A DNA stretch of 64,000 bases from the NCBI RefSeq assembly GCF_040024445.1, contig NZ_CP157276.1, forward strand, positions 3,162,001 to 3,226,000, written 5' to 3'. The first letter of the stretch is position 1; every line of letters begins with the position of its first letter. The notes beneath the pieces are model-generated. The model did no database searches. It worked only from the letters and a program-made list of their open reading frames with translations, and was not told where the DNA came from. Below, one piece after another: positions 16,473 through 25,342 of the stretch. A program made the translations under genes and the position numbers. This DNA comes from Prescottella soli (GTDB lineage Bacteria > Actinomycetota > Actinomycetes > Mycobacteriales > Mycobacteriaceae).

Positions 16473-17605
16473 CGGCGTCGGGTCGCAGCCGCCAGAACGG
16501 CGGCCACCACGAGAACCACTGCAGCGCAGACGAAGGCCGAGCGGAACCCGTCCCCGAGCATCGGCGCCACCACGAGCGGTCCGAGGATCTGGCCGAGCCC
16601 GTAGACCGCGGTCAACGCCGCCGCCGCCCGCGGAATGCCCAGCCCGAGTGCAGAATCCATGGCCAGCAAGGTGATGCCCATGAACGTCCCGCCGAACAGG
16701 ATCGCCGCGAGCAGGGCGGCTGCCGGGCCGTCGACCAGCGCGGGCAGCAACGCGGAGACGGCCTGCAGCAGCAGTGCGAACGCGAGCAGCGACTCCGCCG
16801 ACCAGCGGCGCAGCGCCCTCGCCCACAGCAGCGGCGACGGAATCGCGGCGAGTCCGACGACCACCCACGCCGCGGGCCCCGTCCACTCCGCACCCCCGGC
16901 CGACACCGCCGCCACCAGGAACGTGCCGAGGATGATGTAGCCCAGGCCCTCGAGGAAGTAGCCGGCGCCGAGTGTCCACCACCGCGCCGACGGGGACGTG
17001 CGTGCCCGGGATCCGTCGGCAGGTCGTGGGGGAGGAGCCCCCGGCGGCAGTTTCCAGGCGATCGCGGCATAGGCGGCCGTGGTCGCCGCCGCGACGACCC
17101 AGAGCGCATTCCACGACACGACCGGGCCGAGCACCGCGACGAGCAGGCCCGAGGTCGCGATACCGACCCCCACGCCGGTGAACGTCACGCCCGCCGACGG
17201 ATGGCCGACCACGGCCGTGGCGCAGTAGACGAACACCGCGGCGCTGGCGACGCCGGCGACGGCGCGCGCGACCAGCCACACACGGACGTCCGCCACGGCG
17301 ACCATCACGAGTTCGCTCGCGACGAGCGCGACGATCGACGAACGGAACAGGGTCCGCGAGCGCGCTCCGGAGGGGTGGACGGCCAGCGCGATGGCGCCCA
17401 GGAAGTACCCGAGATAGTTGGCGGTCGCGACCAGCGCGGTATCGGAGTGCGAGATCCCGGTCTGCTCCTGCATCAGGGGGAGCAGCGGGGTGTACACGAA
17501 TCGGCCGACACCCATCGCCGCGGCGAGTCCCGCCGCGGCGCGCACCACCGTCGCGCGGGCGTGCCGGGGCGAGGCCGCCGTTTCGGTCCGGGTCGGCAGA
17601 TTCAC
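16397..17605 (-). CDS. MFS transporter, YbfB/YjiJ type
   Basis: A 402-aa membrane transporter with about 12 hydrophobic helices. GVGRFVYTPLLPLMQEQTG in helix 1 and ALVATANYLGYFLGAI in helix 2 are marks of the YbfB/YjiJ subgroup of the major facilitator superfamily, usually sugar or aromatic-acid exporters/importers of unknown substrate. The start is GTG behind GAAGGGGGAT. It is divergent from a LysR gene, the usual regulator arrangement. The C-terminal tail (RSRKSAMTG...) overlaps the hydrolase gene by 76 nt, which may mean the natural stop region has drifted. Confidence 0.84.
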   Translation of the reverse strand: MNLPTRTETAASPRHARATVVRAAAGLAAAMGVGRFVYTPLLPLMQEQTGISHSDTALVATANYLGYFLGAIALAVHPSGARSRTLFRSSIVALVASELVMVAVADVRVWLVARAVAGVASAAVFVYCATAVVGHPSAGVTFTGVGVGIATSGLLVAVLGPVVSWNALWVVAAATTAAYAAIAWKLPPGAPPPRPADGSRARTSPSARWWTLGAGYFLEGLGYIILGTFLVAAVSAGGAEWTGPAAWVVVGLAAIPSPLLWARALRRWSAESLLAFALLLQAVSALLPALVDGPAAALLAAILFGGTFMGITLLAMDSALGLGIPRAAAALTAVYGLGQILGPLVVAPMLGDGFRSAFVCAAVVLVVAAVLAAATRRRQTVVRSRKSAMTGAIRDRCVSSAK

Positions 17606-17658
17606 TTCGATCCCCCTTCGTCGCCACGACGCTATGCGCAGTCGAAGGTCGTACGGAA

Positions 17659-17676
17659 ATGCCGGTTCGTCGGCAT
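17659..17676. promoter_or_regulatory. Inverted repeat in MFS/LysR divergent promoter
   Basis: ATGCCG-GTTCGT-CGGCAT, perfect 6-bp arms with a 6-nt spacer, 16 bp upstream of the LysR start. This is a plausible LysR binding dyad, but the arms are short. Confidence 0.45.
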
Positions 17677-17691
17677 CTATGCTTGGCGATT

Positions 17692-18549
17692 ATGAATGTC
17701 GAGCTGCGGCATCTGCGGGCGTTGGTCGCGGTGATCGATGCCGGAACCTTCACCTCCGCGGCCGAGCGACTGAACATCACGCAACCCGCGTTGACCCGAA
17801 CGATCCAGCAACTCGAAGCGACCCTCGGAACCCGCCTGCTGGATCGGACGTCGCGGTCGATGACGCCGACCGAGGACGGGCGGGCGTTCGCGGAGCGTAT
17901 TCGCCTCGTGCTCGGCGATCTGGATGCCGCGATCGCGTCCGCGCAGAGCAACCGGACGGTGCGGCTCGGATTCAGCTGGCTGCTTCCGGACCCGTGGGCG
18001 CACGACACGATCGCCGCGTGCGAGGAACGCTCGGGTGCGCGCGTGCTGTTGCAACGGTGCGACGATCCGCTGACGGCGCTGCGCGACGGCGCCATCGATG
18101 CGGCTGTGATGCGCGGGCCGGTCCCCGACGGGGTGTTGGCCGTGCATCACCTGTTCTCGGAGCCGAGGATCGCGGCAGTCAGCGCCCGCTCACCTCTCGC
18201 GGAGCGGGACACGGTCACGTGGGACGAACTGGGTACGTACCCGTTGGTCGTCAACACCCTGACCGGGACGACGCGCGCCGAGTCCTGGACGGAACCCGAC
18301 CCGAGTCGAGAGATCGTGACCTGCACCAACTTCGACGAGTGGTTGGAGTTGATCGCCGCCGACCGGGGAGTGGGGGCGGTGCCGATCGCCGCCCGACGTC
18401 GCGTGCACCACCACAACGTCCGCTTCGTCGACATCGACGACGCCGCTCCGACCGCGGTGAGCCTGGTGTACGTCGCGTCCCGCGTGACCCCACTGGTGCG
18501 GGTCCTGCGGGACTGCGCGCTGACCGAGGCCCACCGCGTCCGGCGGTGA
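17692..18549 (+). CDS. LysR-family transcriptional regulator
   Basis: A 285-aa LysR regulator. The N-terminal winged helix is MNVELRHLRALVAVIDAGTF, then TSAAERLNITQPALTRTIQQLEATLGTRLLDR. The C-terminal periplasmic-binding-like effector domain begins RTVRLGFSWL. The start at 17692 is supported by the family N-terminus and by TATGCT ending 8 nt before it, compatible with a leaderless message. It is divergent from the YbfB-type MFS gene and likely controls it, with the co-inducer perhaps the transported compound. Confidence 0.9.
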   Translation: MNVELRHLRALVAVIDAGTFTSAAERLNITQPALTRTIQQLEATLGTRLLDRTSRSMTPTEDGRAFAERIRLVLGDLDAAIASAQSNRTVRLGFSWLLPDPWAHDTIAACEERSGARVLLQRCDDPLTALRDGAIDAAVMRGPVPDGVLAVHHLFSEPRIAAVSARSPLAERDTVTWDELGTYPLVVNTLTGTTRAESWTEPDPSREIVTCTNFDEWLELIAADRGVGAVPIAARRRVHHHNVRFVDIDDAAPTAVSLVYVASRVTPLVRVLRDCALTEAHRVRR

Positions 18550-18560
18550 GTCAGCCGACG

Positions 18561-20192
18561 TCAGCCGGCCTGTCGGTCGCCGACCGTCACCTCGACGCCC
18601 ACGGCCCGTCGCAGCGCGGCCGCGAGTGCCTGGCGGTCACTGCCGTCGACCACCGCGGCGATGTGGGCGTCGGGCCGGACGACCCACACCTCGTTCGCCT
18701 CGGCTCTGGTTGCGGCCGTGAGCAGCCCGCTGGTGTCGACGTCGGCGAGTGCATGGAGCCGGATCGGGGCGTGCGTCGCGGCCAGCGCGATCCGTCGGAC
18801 CTCGGCCGGATCCACGTCGCCGCCGTGCAGCAGCAGCACGCCGTGCCGGGCGATCTCCCGGAGTCGGGCGCAGCTCTGTCCGCGCACGCTCACCGGGACG
18901 TCCGGCACCAGCACACCCGGCACCGGGGCGGGTGAGACGCCCCGCTCCGGGCGGCCGGCGAACGGACGCCGGGCGTCCGGCGTCGTCAGGGGCGAGTCGA
19001 CGTACCAGAAGGGTTCGGCCAGACGCCCCGAGTCCACGGCGGCCCGCGCCGCGGGATCGGACGTCGCGGCCTCGAGCGTCGACAGGCGTCGGGCGTGCTG
19101 CTCGTCGGTCTGCGGCACCAGGAAGTCCATCGTCGCGGACGTGACGTCCAGGTTCTCCTCGGCGGCCGCGCGCCGCTCGAGGTCGTAGGTCTCGAGCAGC
19201 GACGGGTCGGCCCACCCGCGCAGCACGAACGCCAGCTTCCACGCGGCGTTCTCGGCGTCGCCGACACCGGAGTTCAGCCCGCGCGCACCGAACGGCGAGA
19301 CGATGTGCGCGCAGTCTCCCGCCAGCAGGACCCGGCCCACCCGCATGCGGTCCGCGAGCCGAGCGTGGAAGCGGTACACCGACTTCCACACGATCCGGTA
19401 CGGCGTGTCGCCGATGATCTGGCGGATCCGGGTGTCCAGCGCGCCGCTGTCGGCCTCGGCGTCGAGGTCGTAGTCGCCCGGCACCTGCCAGTCGATGCGG
19501 AACGTCGAGTCCGGGCACGGGTGGATCAGCACCTGGCGGCCCGGGTTCCACTCGGGGTCGAAGTAGAAGCGCCGCTCGTTGCCCCAGCCCGGGATGTCGG
19601 CCTGGATGTCGCAGATGAGGAACTTGTCGTCGAACGACCGGCCGGGGAACCCGACGCCGAGCTGGCGGCGCAGCTCACTGCTGCGCGACCCGGTGGCCAT
19701 CACCGCGTAGTCGGCGGCCACCGTCACCGGGCCGGCGTCCGTCGCGCACACGAGCCGGACCTCGGCCGCGTCCTGGTCGATGCGCTCGACCGGGTGGCCC
19801 CACCGCACCTCGATGAGCGGCTGCTTGGCGATCGCGTCGTCGAGCAGTTCCTCGGTGCGGGCCTGGGAGACGTTGACGAAGGGCGGGAACGGCGACTGGC
19901 CGTGGTCGACGAACTGCTGCGAGAACAGCTCGTGCTCGCGGTGGAACGTGCGCGCGGTGTCCCACGTGACGCCCTCGGACGCGATCTGTTCCCCGACGCC
20001 GATCGCGGCCCACACCTCGAGCACGTCCCGCTGCTGGCAGATCGCCTTGGACCCGATCGGATCCCGCTCGGCCCGCCCGTCGAGCAGCACCACCCGCACG
20101 CCCCACCGCGCGAGCAGCAGGGCGGTGGTCTGCCCGACCGGGCCGTTGCCGATCACGGCGACGGTGCCGGTGTGAATGTGGTTGACGCCCAT
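18561..20192 (-). CDS. FAD-dependent aromatic hydroxylase (MhpA-like)
   Basis: A 543-aa class A flavoprotein monooxygenase. It has the FAD dinucleotide motif VIGNGPVGQTTALLLARWG, the middle DG-type segment MATGSRSSELRR, and GDCAHIVSPFGARGLNSGVG that binds the FAD ribose/pyrophosphate. The C-terminal thioredoxin-like part (about 400-543) is as in 3-(3-hydroxyphenyl)propionate hydroxylase and related phenol hydroxylases. It uses NAD(P)H and O2 to ortho-hydroxylate an aromatic ring. The MBL-fold gene upstream on the same strand ends 27 bp before this start, so they share an operon. No ring-cleavage dioxygenase is present nearby. Confidence 0.86.
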   Translation of the reverse strand: MGVNHIHTGTVAVIGNGPVGQTTALLLARWGVRVVLLDGRAERDPIGSKAICQQRDVLEVWAAIGVGEQIASEGVTWDTARTFHREHELFSQQFVDHGQSPFPPFVNVSQARTEELLDDAIAKQPLIEVRWGHPVERIDQDAAEVRLVCATDAGPVTVAADYAVMATGSRSSELRRQLGVGFPGRSFDDKFLICDIQADIPGWGNERRFYFDPEWNPGRQVLIHPCPDSTFRIDWQVPGDYDLDAEADSGALDTRIRQIIGDTPYRIVWKSVYRFHARLADRMRVGRVLLAGDCAHIVSPFGARGLNSGVGDAENAAWKLAFVLRGWADPSLLETYDLERRAAAEENLDVTSATMDFLVPQTDEQHARRLSTLEAATSDPAARAAVDSGRLAEPFWYVDSPLTTPDARRPFAGRPERGVSPAPVPGVLVPDVPVSVRGQSCARLREIARHGVLLLHGGDVDPAEVRRIALAATHAPIRLHALADVDTSGLLTAATRAEANEVWVVRPDAHIAAVVDGSDRQALAAALRRAVGVEVTVGDRQAG

Positions 20193-20219
20193 CGTGAAAC
20201 CTCCTGATGCCTGCCCGAC

Positions 20220-21182
20220 TCAGCCCTGCAGCTGGGCCCAGACCTCGCGGTCGCGCTCCGCCGTCCAGATCACCGGGCGCTCGATACCGGACAGCTCGTC
20301 CCACACGCGGGAGACGTCGAACGGCAGGCAGTGCTCGAAGATCGGCCAGTGGCCGTACTTCTCGAACAGGGCGGCGTGGGTGGCCTCGAACGCCTCCTTG
20401 AGGGTGCCGCCACGCTGCTGGACCGCGCCGACCTCGGTGAGCATCACGTTCAGGAAGTGGCGGGTCTGCTCGATCGCGGCATCGACCTCCGCGCGGCCCC
20501 GGCTCACAGCACCGCGTCCACCGATCAGCGCCTCGGCACCGAGGGCCTTGACCCCGTCGAGAGTGCCTGTGGCCCAGTCGCGGTGGAAGGCGTCGCCGGT
20601 GTAGAGCGCGGCCTGCGCCTCGACGAGGTCGCCGGCGAAGAGGATCTTCTGCTGCGGCAGCCACGCGACGATGTCGCCCTCGGTGTGTCCGCGGCCGAGG
20701 TGCTTGAGCACCAGATCGCCGCGGTCACCGCCGAGGTCGATGGTCAGCTCGTCGGAGAACGTCATGGTGGGCCACGTCAGACCGGGCACGGAATCGGCGC
20801 CCTTCGCCAGGCGCGGCATGCGGCCGAACTCGGACGCCCAGTCCTCCTTGCCGCGCTCGGCGATCAGCTTGCGGGTGTTCTCGTGCGCGACGATGATCTC
20901 GGCGTCGAACGCGGACGCGCCCAACACCCGCACCGCGTGGTAGTGCGAGAGCACCAGGTAGCGCACCGGCTTGTCGGTGTGCTGGCGCAGCTTCGCAAGC
21001 CAGTCCTGTGCGGCGACCGGCGTCGCGAGGGCCTCGAAGCAGACGAGGAAGTCCTCGCCCTCGATCGCCCCCAGGTTGGGGTCGCCCTCGGCCGTGAGCG
21101 CGTAGACGCCGTCGGCGAGGACCTCCAGGGTCTGCTCCTTCTCGCCGAGATCGGCGGAGGACGCGAAGGACAGTTCGGCCAT
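20220..21182 (-). CDS. Metallo-beta-lactamase-fold protein with altered metal motif
   Basis: A 320-aa MBL-fold protein. The usual HxHxDH zinc motif is replaced by HYHAVR at about residues 91-96 (LVLSHYHAVRVLG), keeping the first two His but losing the Asp and the third His of that motif. GRGHTEGDIVAWLPQQKILFAGDLVEAQ keeps the later His and Asp ligands. Such proteins may bind a single metal or have another chemistry. The start MAELSF was chosen behind a GAGGTGAT-type ribosome site. It lies directly upstream of, and probably in one operon with, the aromatic hydroxylase, and divergent from a MarR gene. Its step in the pathway is unknown. Confidence 0.8.
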   Translation of the reverse strand: MAELSFASSADLGEKEQTLEVLADGVYALTAEGDPNLGAIEGEDFLVCFEALATPVAAQDWLAKLRQHTDKPVRYLVLSHYHAVRVLGASAFDAEIIVAHENTRKLIAERGKEDWASEFGRMPRLAKGADSVPGLTWPTMTFSDELTIDLGGDRGDLVLKHLGRGHTEGDIVAWLPQQKILFAGDLVEAQAALYTGDAFHRDWATGTLDGVKALGAEALIGGRGAVSRGRAEVDAAIEQTRHFLNVMLTEVGAVQQRGGTLKEAFEATHAALFEKYGHWPIFEHCLPFDVSRVWDELSGIERPVIWTAERDREVWAQLQG

Positions 21183-21257
21183 GGGATCACCTCGAATAGT
21201 AAAAGCTTTGATTGAATATGTGGACAAGGTAAGCCGTGTCACACGAGATATGCAAGT

Positions 21258-21266
21258 CTTTGACCA
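21258..21266. promoter_or_regulatory. CTTTGACCA half-site upstream of MarR gene
   Basis: CTTTGACCA lies in the MBL/MarR divergent region and matches one half of the 20-bp dyad found before the DUF485/symporter operon at 21984-22003. It may be a MarR binding half-site, but only one arm is visible. Confidence 0.35.
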
Positions 21267-21310
21267 AATCCGGTCCGAAATTCGCGGGTACGGGCTCTAA
21301 TCTGTCCGGC

Positions 21311-21877
21311 ATGACCGACGCCGACCGCGTGAACGCTGCGAGCCGTGACGGCCGCGAGGACATCGACGACCTCGACTTCCTGTCGTTCGTCGACTTCGCG
21401 GTGCGCAAGACGACCCGGGCGATGCCCGACGTCGACCCGGTGTCGATGAAACTCGTCCTCGAACTGACCCGTGTCGCCAGCGCGCTGGTCTACGACCTCG
21501 AATCCACCGTGCACCGTCCCGGCGGGTGGAGTTGGCCCGGCTTCCGGGTGCTGTTCGTGCTGTGGCTGGCCGGCCCCAGCGAGGCCAAGCGGGTGGCGAA
21601 GCTGTCCGGCATGAGCCGCGCGGCGGTGTCCGCCCTGGTCAACACCCTCGAACGCGACGGGTACGTAACGCGTCGTCGCTCGGACGTGGACCGTCGGGCC
21701 GTCGAGTTGCGGCTGACCGACGCCGGGCTCGAGGCCATCACCACGACGTACGCCGAGCACAACCGGCGCGAGCAGGTCTGGGCGAGCGCGCTCACCAAGC
21801 CTGAGCGGACGATCCTGATCGGACTGCTGGAGAAGCTGGCGACGTCGTCGTCGCCGGAGCTCCACACCCGCGACTGA
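21311..21877 (+). CDS. MarR-family transcriptional regulator
   Basis: A 188-aa winged-helix regulator. The DNA-binding part is AKRVAKLSGMSRAAVSALVNTLERDGYVTRRRSDVDRRAVELRLTDAG split across helices and wing, the classical MarR pattern with the DxR wing. The start ATG at 21311 has TAATCT ending 7 nt upstream, which suits a leaderless transcript; the longer frame from 21236 lacks support. It is divergent from the MBL/aromatic-hydroxylase operon, where MarR regulators typically sense the phenolic substrate. A terminator follows. Confidence 0.88.
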   Translation: MTDADRVNAASRDGREDIDDLDFLSFVDFAVRKTTRAMPDVDPVSMKLVLELTRVASALVYDLESTVHRPGGWSWPGFRVLFVLWLAGPSEAKRVAKLSGMSRAAVSALVNTLERDGYVTRRRSDVDRRAVELRLTDAGLEAITTTYAEHNRREQVWASALTKPERTILIGLLEKLATSSSPELHTRD

Positions 21878-21897
21878 CTCGACCGAAGGGTTCTTGT

Positions 21898-21935
21898 CCG
21901 GCCGCTTTCGCAGGTTTCCTGCGTCGGGCGGCCGG
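21898..21935 (+). terminator. Terminator after MarR gene
   Basis: Outer stem CCGGCCGC/GCGGCCGG encloses a second hairpin CGCAGG-TTT-CCTGCG. Strong GC-rich structure 20 bp past the MarR stop. Confidence 0.65.
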
Positions 21936-21983
21936 CCCCTTGCATCTTGTGACTGCCATCACCTACGGTATGCCCACCATGCA

Positions 21984-22003
21984 GTGGTCAAAGCCTTGAC
22001 CAC
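21984..22003. promoter_or_regulatory. 20-bp dyad upstream of DUF485/symporter operon
   Basis: GTGGTCAAAG followed by CCTTGACCAC, arms matching at 9 of 10 positions, ends 30 bp before the DUF485 start. One arm matches CTTTGACCA upstream of the MarR gene, so the same regulator may act at both. Confidence 0.5.
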
Positions 22004-22033
22004 ATGCCTTCCGCTCATATCCCCGAGGTGACC

Positions 22034-22393
22034 ATGTCGCTTGGCCTGTCGCCGGCCGATGCCGCGCGCCCAGACTCCCCGGCTTCGCCGGATCCGTTAG
22101 CCGCCGATGCCGGCCTCGACGCGATTCTCGCCGTCGCTCGCCGTCGTCGCCGCGTCTCGCTCGTCTCGGCGGCGGTGCTCCTGACCGTCTTCATGGGCTA
22201 CATCGTGCTGACGACCTCGACCAGCGTGCTGTCCGGTCGATTCGCCGGCCTCGGCCTGGCCTACTGGGCCGGCTTCGGGGTCTTCGTCGGAATCCTCGTC
22301 GTCGCGCAGTTCTACGTCCGCTGGGCGCGCCGCATGGACGGCATCATCGATGCTCACCTGGCCGAGCTCGATCTCCCGAAGGCTGGTGAGTGA
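22034..22393 (+). CDS. DUF485 small membrane subunit
   Basis: A 119-aa membrane protein of the YjcH/DUF485 family that accompanies acetate-type sodium/solute symporters. Two hydrophobic helices (SLVSAAVLLTVFMGYIVLTT and LAYWAGFGVFVGILVVAQFYV) are preceded by RRRRR and followed by the typical RWARRMD. ATG at 22034 behind GAGGTGACC is chosen over the ATG at 22004, which sits inside the dyad. The stop overlaps the symporter start by GTGA. It is thought to assist symporter assembly or activity. Confidence 0.85.
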   Translation: MSLGLSPADAARPDSPASPDPLAADAGLDAILAVARRRRRVSLVSAAVLLTVFMGYIVLTTSTSVLSGRFAGLGLAYWAGFGVFVGILVVAQFYVRWARRMDGIIDAHLAELDLPKAGE

Positions 22394-23904
22394 CAATGGG
22401 TTTGAGCGTCACCATCGTGGTCGCCATCATCGGCGTCACGCTCGCGATCACCTACCTGGCCGCCAAGCGCAACACCTCCACCGACTCGCACTACGTGGCC
22501 GAGGGGCAGGTCGGCCCGATCGGCAACGGCCTCGCCATCTCGGGTGACTACGTCTCGGCGGCGTCGTTCCTCGGCATCACCGGCCTCATCGCGCTGTCGG
22601 GCTTCAACGGCTTCTACCTGGCGACGGCGGTCCCGCTGGCCTACCTGCTGGTGCTGCTGATCATCGCCGAGCCGCTGCGCAACCTCGGCCGCTTCACCCT
22701 CGCCGACGCCGTCGCCGCCCGGTTCGACGGACGGGGACTGCGCGCGTGCCTCGCCGTCACCACGATCGTCATCTCGGCGATGTACATGGTGATCCAGTTC
22801 GTCGGCGCCGGCCTGCTGGTGCAGGCCCTGCTCGGCATCAAGTTCTGGGTGGCCGTCGTCGTGCTGGGCCTGCTCATGGTCGTCTACACGATGTTCGGCG
22901 GCATGCTCGCGACCACGTGGGTGCAGGTGCTCAAGACGGGCCTGCTGCTCGGCGGCACCGCGCTGATCCTGTTCCTGGTGATGATGAAGTACGGCCCCAG
23001 CCCGTTCCATGTGGTCGACGCTGTTCCGGACGCGGTTGCGTCGTCGCACCCGCAGACCACCACCAAGACGTTCGACATCATCTCGCAGCAGCTCGCGCTC
23101 GCGCTCGGCGTGATGGGTCTGCCGCACGTCATGGTCCGGTTCCTCACCGTCAAGGACGCGCGCGCCGCCCGCAAGTCCGGTGTCGTGGCGCTGTGGATCT
23201 TCAGCATCTTCTACCTGGTGCTGCCGTTCATCGGCTACGGCGCTCTCCGCGCGATCGGGAAGGACGAGATCTTGAAGGCGCACCCGCAGGGCAACCTCGC
23301 GGTGGTGCAGCTGGCCCGTGAGCTCGGCGGTCCGGTCCTCGAGGCGGTCATCATCGGCATCACGCTCGCGACCATCCTCGCGGTGCTGGCCGGCGTCGCG
23401 ATCGCCACCTCCGGCGCCTTCGCCCACGACCTCTACACGCACGTCATCAAGAACGGAAATGCTTCGGCGGAAAAGCAATTGAAGGTCGCGCGGATCTCGC
23501 TGCTCGGCATCGCGATCGTCGCGATGTTCCTCGCGCTCGGCGCCAAGGGCTTCAATCTCGGCTTCCTCGCCAACGTCGCATTCGCCGTCGCGGCGAGCAC
23601 CAGCCTGCCTGTGCTGCTGCTGAGCATCTACTGGAAGGGCTTCAACCGGGTCGGCGCCACGTGGGCGCTGGTCGGTGGCCTGATCGTCAGCCTCGGCCTG
23701 GTTGCGATCAGCCCGAACATCCTCGGCCCCACCGGACTCGTGCACGGGATCGATCCGATCTTCCCGCTCACCATCCCGGCCCTGGTGTCGGTGCCCGCCG
23801 GCTTCCTGTTCGCCTACATCGGCTCGCTCGTCGGCCGCGGCCGTCCCGACGCCGCCGGCACGGACTTCGCGGAGATCGAACGACGGGCGCTCATCGGTCG
23901 CTGA
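22390..23904 (+). CDS. Solute:sodium symporter, acetate/monocarboxylate type (ActP/MctC-like)
   Basis: A 504-aa inner-membrane symporter of the SSS family with about 13 helices. VGPIGNGLAISGDYVSAASFLGITGLIAL is the conserved sodium-binding first core helix region of ActP-like proteins, and FGGMLATTWVQVLKTGLLL is the SSS signature. It imports acetate, propionate or pyruvate with a cation. The GTG start at 22390 overlaps the DUF485 stop; ATG at 22396 is the alternative. A perfect 16-bp hairpin terminator ends the operon. A succinyl-CoA:acetate CoA-transferase at 43.4 kb could use the same substrates. Confidence 0.88.
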   Translation: MTMGLSVTIVVAIIGVTLAITYLAAKRNTSTDSHYVAEGQVGPIGNGLAISGDYVSAASFLGITGLIALSGFNGFYLATAVPLAYLLVLLIIAEPLRNLGRFTLADAVAARFDGRGLRACLAVTTIVISAMYMVIQFVGAGLLVQALLGIKFWVAVVVLGLLMVVYTMFGGMLATTWVQVLKTGLLLGGTALILFLVMMKYGPSPFHVVDAVPDAVASSHPQTTTKTFDIISQQLALALGVMGLPHVMVRFLTVKDARAARKSGVVALWIFSIFYLVLPFIGYGALRAIGKDEILKAHPQGNLAVVQLARELGGPVLEAVIIGITLATILAVLAGVAIATSGAFAHDLYTHVIKNGNASAEKQLKVARISLLGIAIVAMFLALGAKGFNLGFLANVAFAVAASTSLPVLLLSIYWKGFNRVGATWALVGGLIVSLGLVAISPNILGPTGLVHGIDPIFPLTIPALVSVPAGFLFAYIGSLVGRGRPDAAGTDFAEIERRALIGR

Positions 23905-23916
23905 CCGGCGTCGTAC

Positions 23917-23952
23917 GAAGGCCCCCGCCGCGTGCTCGCGGCGGGGGCCTTC
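23917..23952 (+). terminator. Strong terminator after symporter operon
   Basis: A perfect 16-bp stem, GAAGGCCCCCGCCGCG pairing with its complement across the loop TGCT. It ends the symporter transcript and may also stop the convergent eis-like transcript. Confidence 0.9.
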
Positions 23953-24064
23953 GTCGTCGAGAAGGTCGTCTACGACGCGCTCCCGGACCCGAACGGCGAC
24001 GGTCGATCGTCCGAAGATGCCACGCTATCCGTTCGTTGTCACCCGGATCGGGTGAAATCCGGGC

Positions 24065-25270
24065 TCAGAATCCCCAACCGAGCACCGCCGGACGGTCAGA
24101 GACGAACGCCGAGTCGAACCGGGCCAGATCGCGATCCGATGCCGCCCGCACCCGCCCGGCGGCGGCGAACGGACGGAGACGGTGGGCTCCCAGATACAGA
24201 CTGCCCAGCACGTCGAGATCGAGCGAGATGCGGGGTGATGCGTCGGTCGGTCGGCACTGCGCGCGCCCGTCACGCACCGTCAGGGTGAACGTGCCCCCTG
24301 CGTCGAGATACGGGTCGCGGACCTCGACGACCGTGTCGAGGTCGGCGGCGTACGTGCGGGCCTCCAGGGCTGCGGGTACGTCCATGATCCGCAGCCAGAG
24401 GTCGTCGACGACACGGCTGGTGCGCAGCAGCCGGGAATCGGTGAGCATCAGGCGCAGCGGATCGTCGACCTGCACGGTGGCCTCGACGTGCGCCATCAGG
24501 TCCAGTCCGCACAGCGCGCGCCACAGCGCCGCGCGGGCGCCGTCCGTCACCGCCACCAGCTCCTCGACGACCGCGGTCCTCGTGTCGTCGTCGCCTCGGC
24601 GTCGGAACATCGCGTAGCCGTCGGGGTGGAGCAGGAAGAACAGCGCCGAGCCGCCGCGCCGGTTGGCCTCCGGATCGGCGAACGTGTAGTCCCAGTGAGG
24701 TTTCGGTCGTGCTTGCGCTCCCGGCGTGATGCGACGCCAGCGGTCGTAGATCTCGGGCAGCTGTAGCGCGGCGGATGTCGCGTCGACCGCGCGAACCCCG
24801 CCCGGGTCCGGGGCGTCGCCGCGGAATCGTGCGAATCGGCGGTCCAAGGTCACGTCGGAGGCGACGGTGGCCGGGCCGTATCCGAACCGGCCGTAGATGC
24901 CGGCCTCGCTCGCGGTCAGGGCGGACAGCGGCGTGCCGGTGGCGGCGATCCCCGCGTGCAGATGCGCGAACATCGCACGCAGCACGCCGCGACGCCGATG
25001 CGTCGGCGCCACGGACACCCAGGAGACGCCGCGCACGGGCAGCTGCCGCCCACCGGGCACGGTGACCTTGAGCGGCAGATGCGCCGCCACCCCGATCGGG
25101 ACACCGTCGTCGGTGGCGAGCACGACCTCCTCGGTTCGCATCAACGCCCTGCCGAGTGTCCGATCCTCCTCGGTCGGGTGGTACCCGAAAGCCACCGAGT
25201 CGAGAAGCTCGATCGCCGGCCAATCGCTGTCGGTGGCGGTGCGGACCTGGATGCCTGCTGGGGACGTCAT
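24065..25270 (-). CDS. Eis-like GNAT N-acetyltransferase
   Basis: A 401-aa Eis-family enzyme that transfers acetyl from acetyl-CoA to amines (aminoglycosides, peptides, lysines in the mycobacterial enzyme). The N-terminal GNAT domain has VSVAPTHRRRGVLRAMF (acetyl-CoA pyrophosphate loop) and SEAGIYGRFGYG. A second, degenerate GNAT domain and a sterol-carrier-like C-terminal domain follow, ending DRPAVLGWGF, whose terminal carboxylate is the catalytic base in Eis. Length is close to the 408 aa of mycobacterial Eis. The start MTSPAGI is used; a 7-residue upstream extension is possible. Confidence 0.88.
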   Translation of the reverse strand: MTSPAGIQVRTATDSDWPAIELLDSVAFGYHPTEEDRTLGRALMRTEEVVLATDDGVPIGVAAHLPLKVTVPGGRQLPVRGVSWVSVAPTHRRRGVLRAMFAHLHAGIAATGTPLSALTASEAGIYGRFGYGPATVASDVTLDRRFARFRGDAPDPGGVRAVDATSAALQLPEIYDRWRRITPGAQARPKPHWDYTFADPEANRRGGSALFFLLHPDGYAMFRRRGDDDTRTAVVEELVAVTDGARAALWRALCGLDLMAHVEATVQVDDPLRLMLTDSRLLRTSRVVDDLWLRIMDVPAALEARTYAADLDTVVEVRDPYLDAGGTFTLTVRDGRAQCRPTDASPRISLDLDVLGSLYLGAHRLRPFAAAGRVRAASDRDLARFDSAFVSDRPAVLGWGF

Positions 25271-25342
25271 GCTTGCCGATGGTGGCAGCATTCGGTCCGG
25301 AACGCCCGTGATTATTCGGGCGAGCGCTCGCCTACGTGGCGG

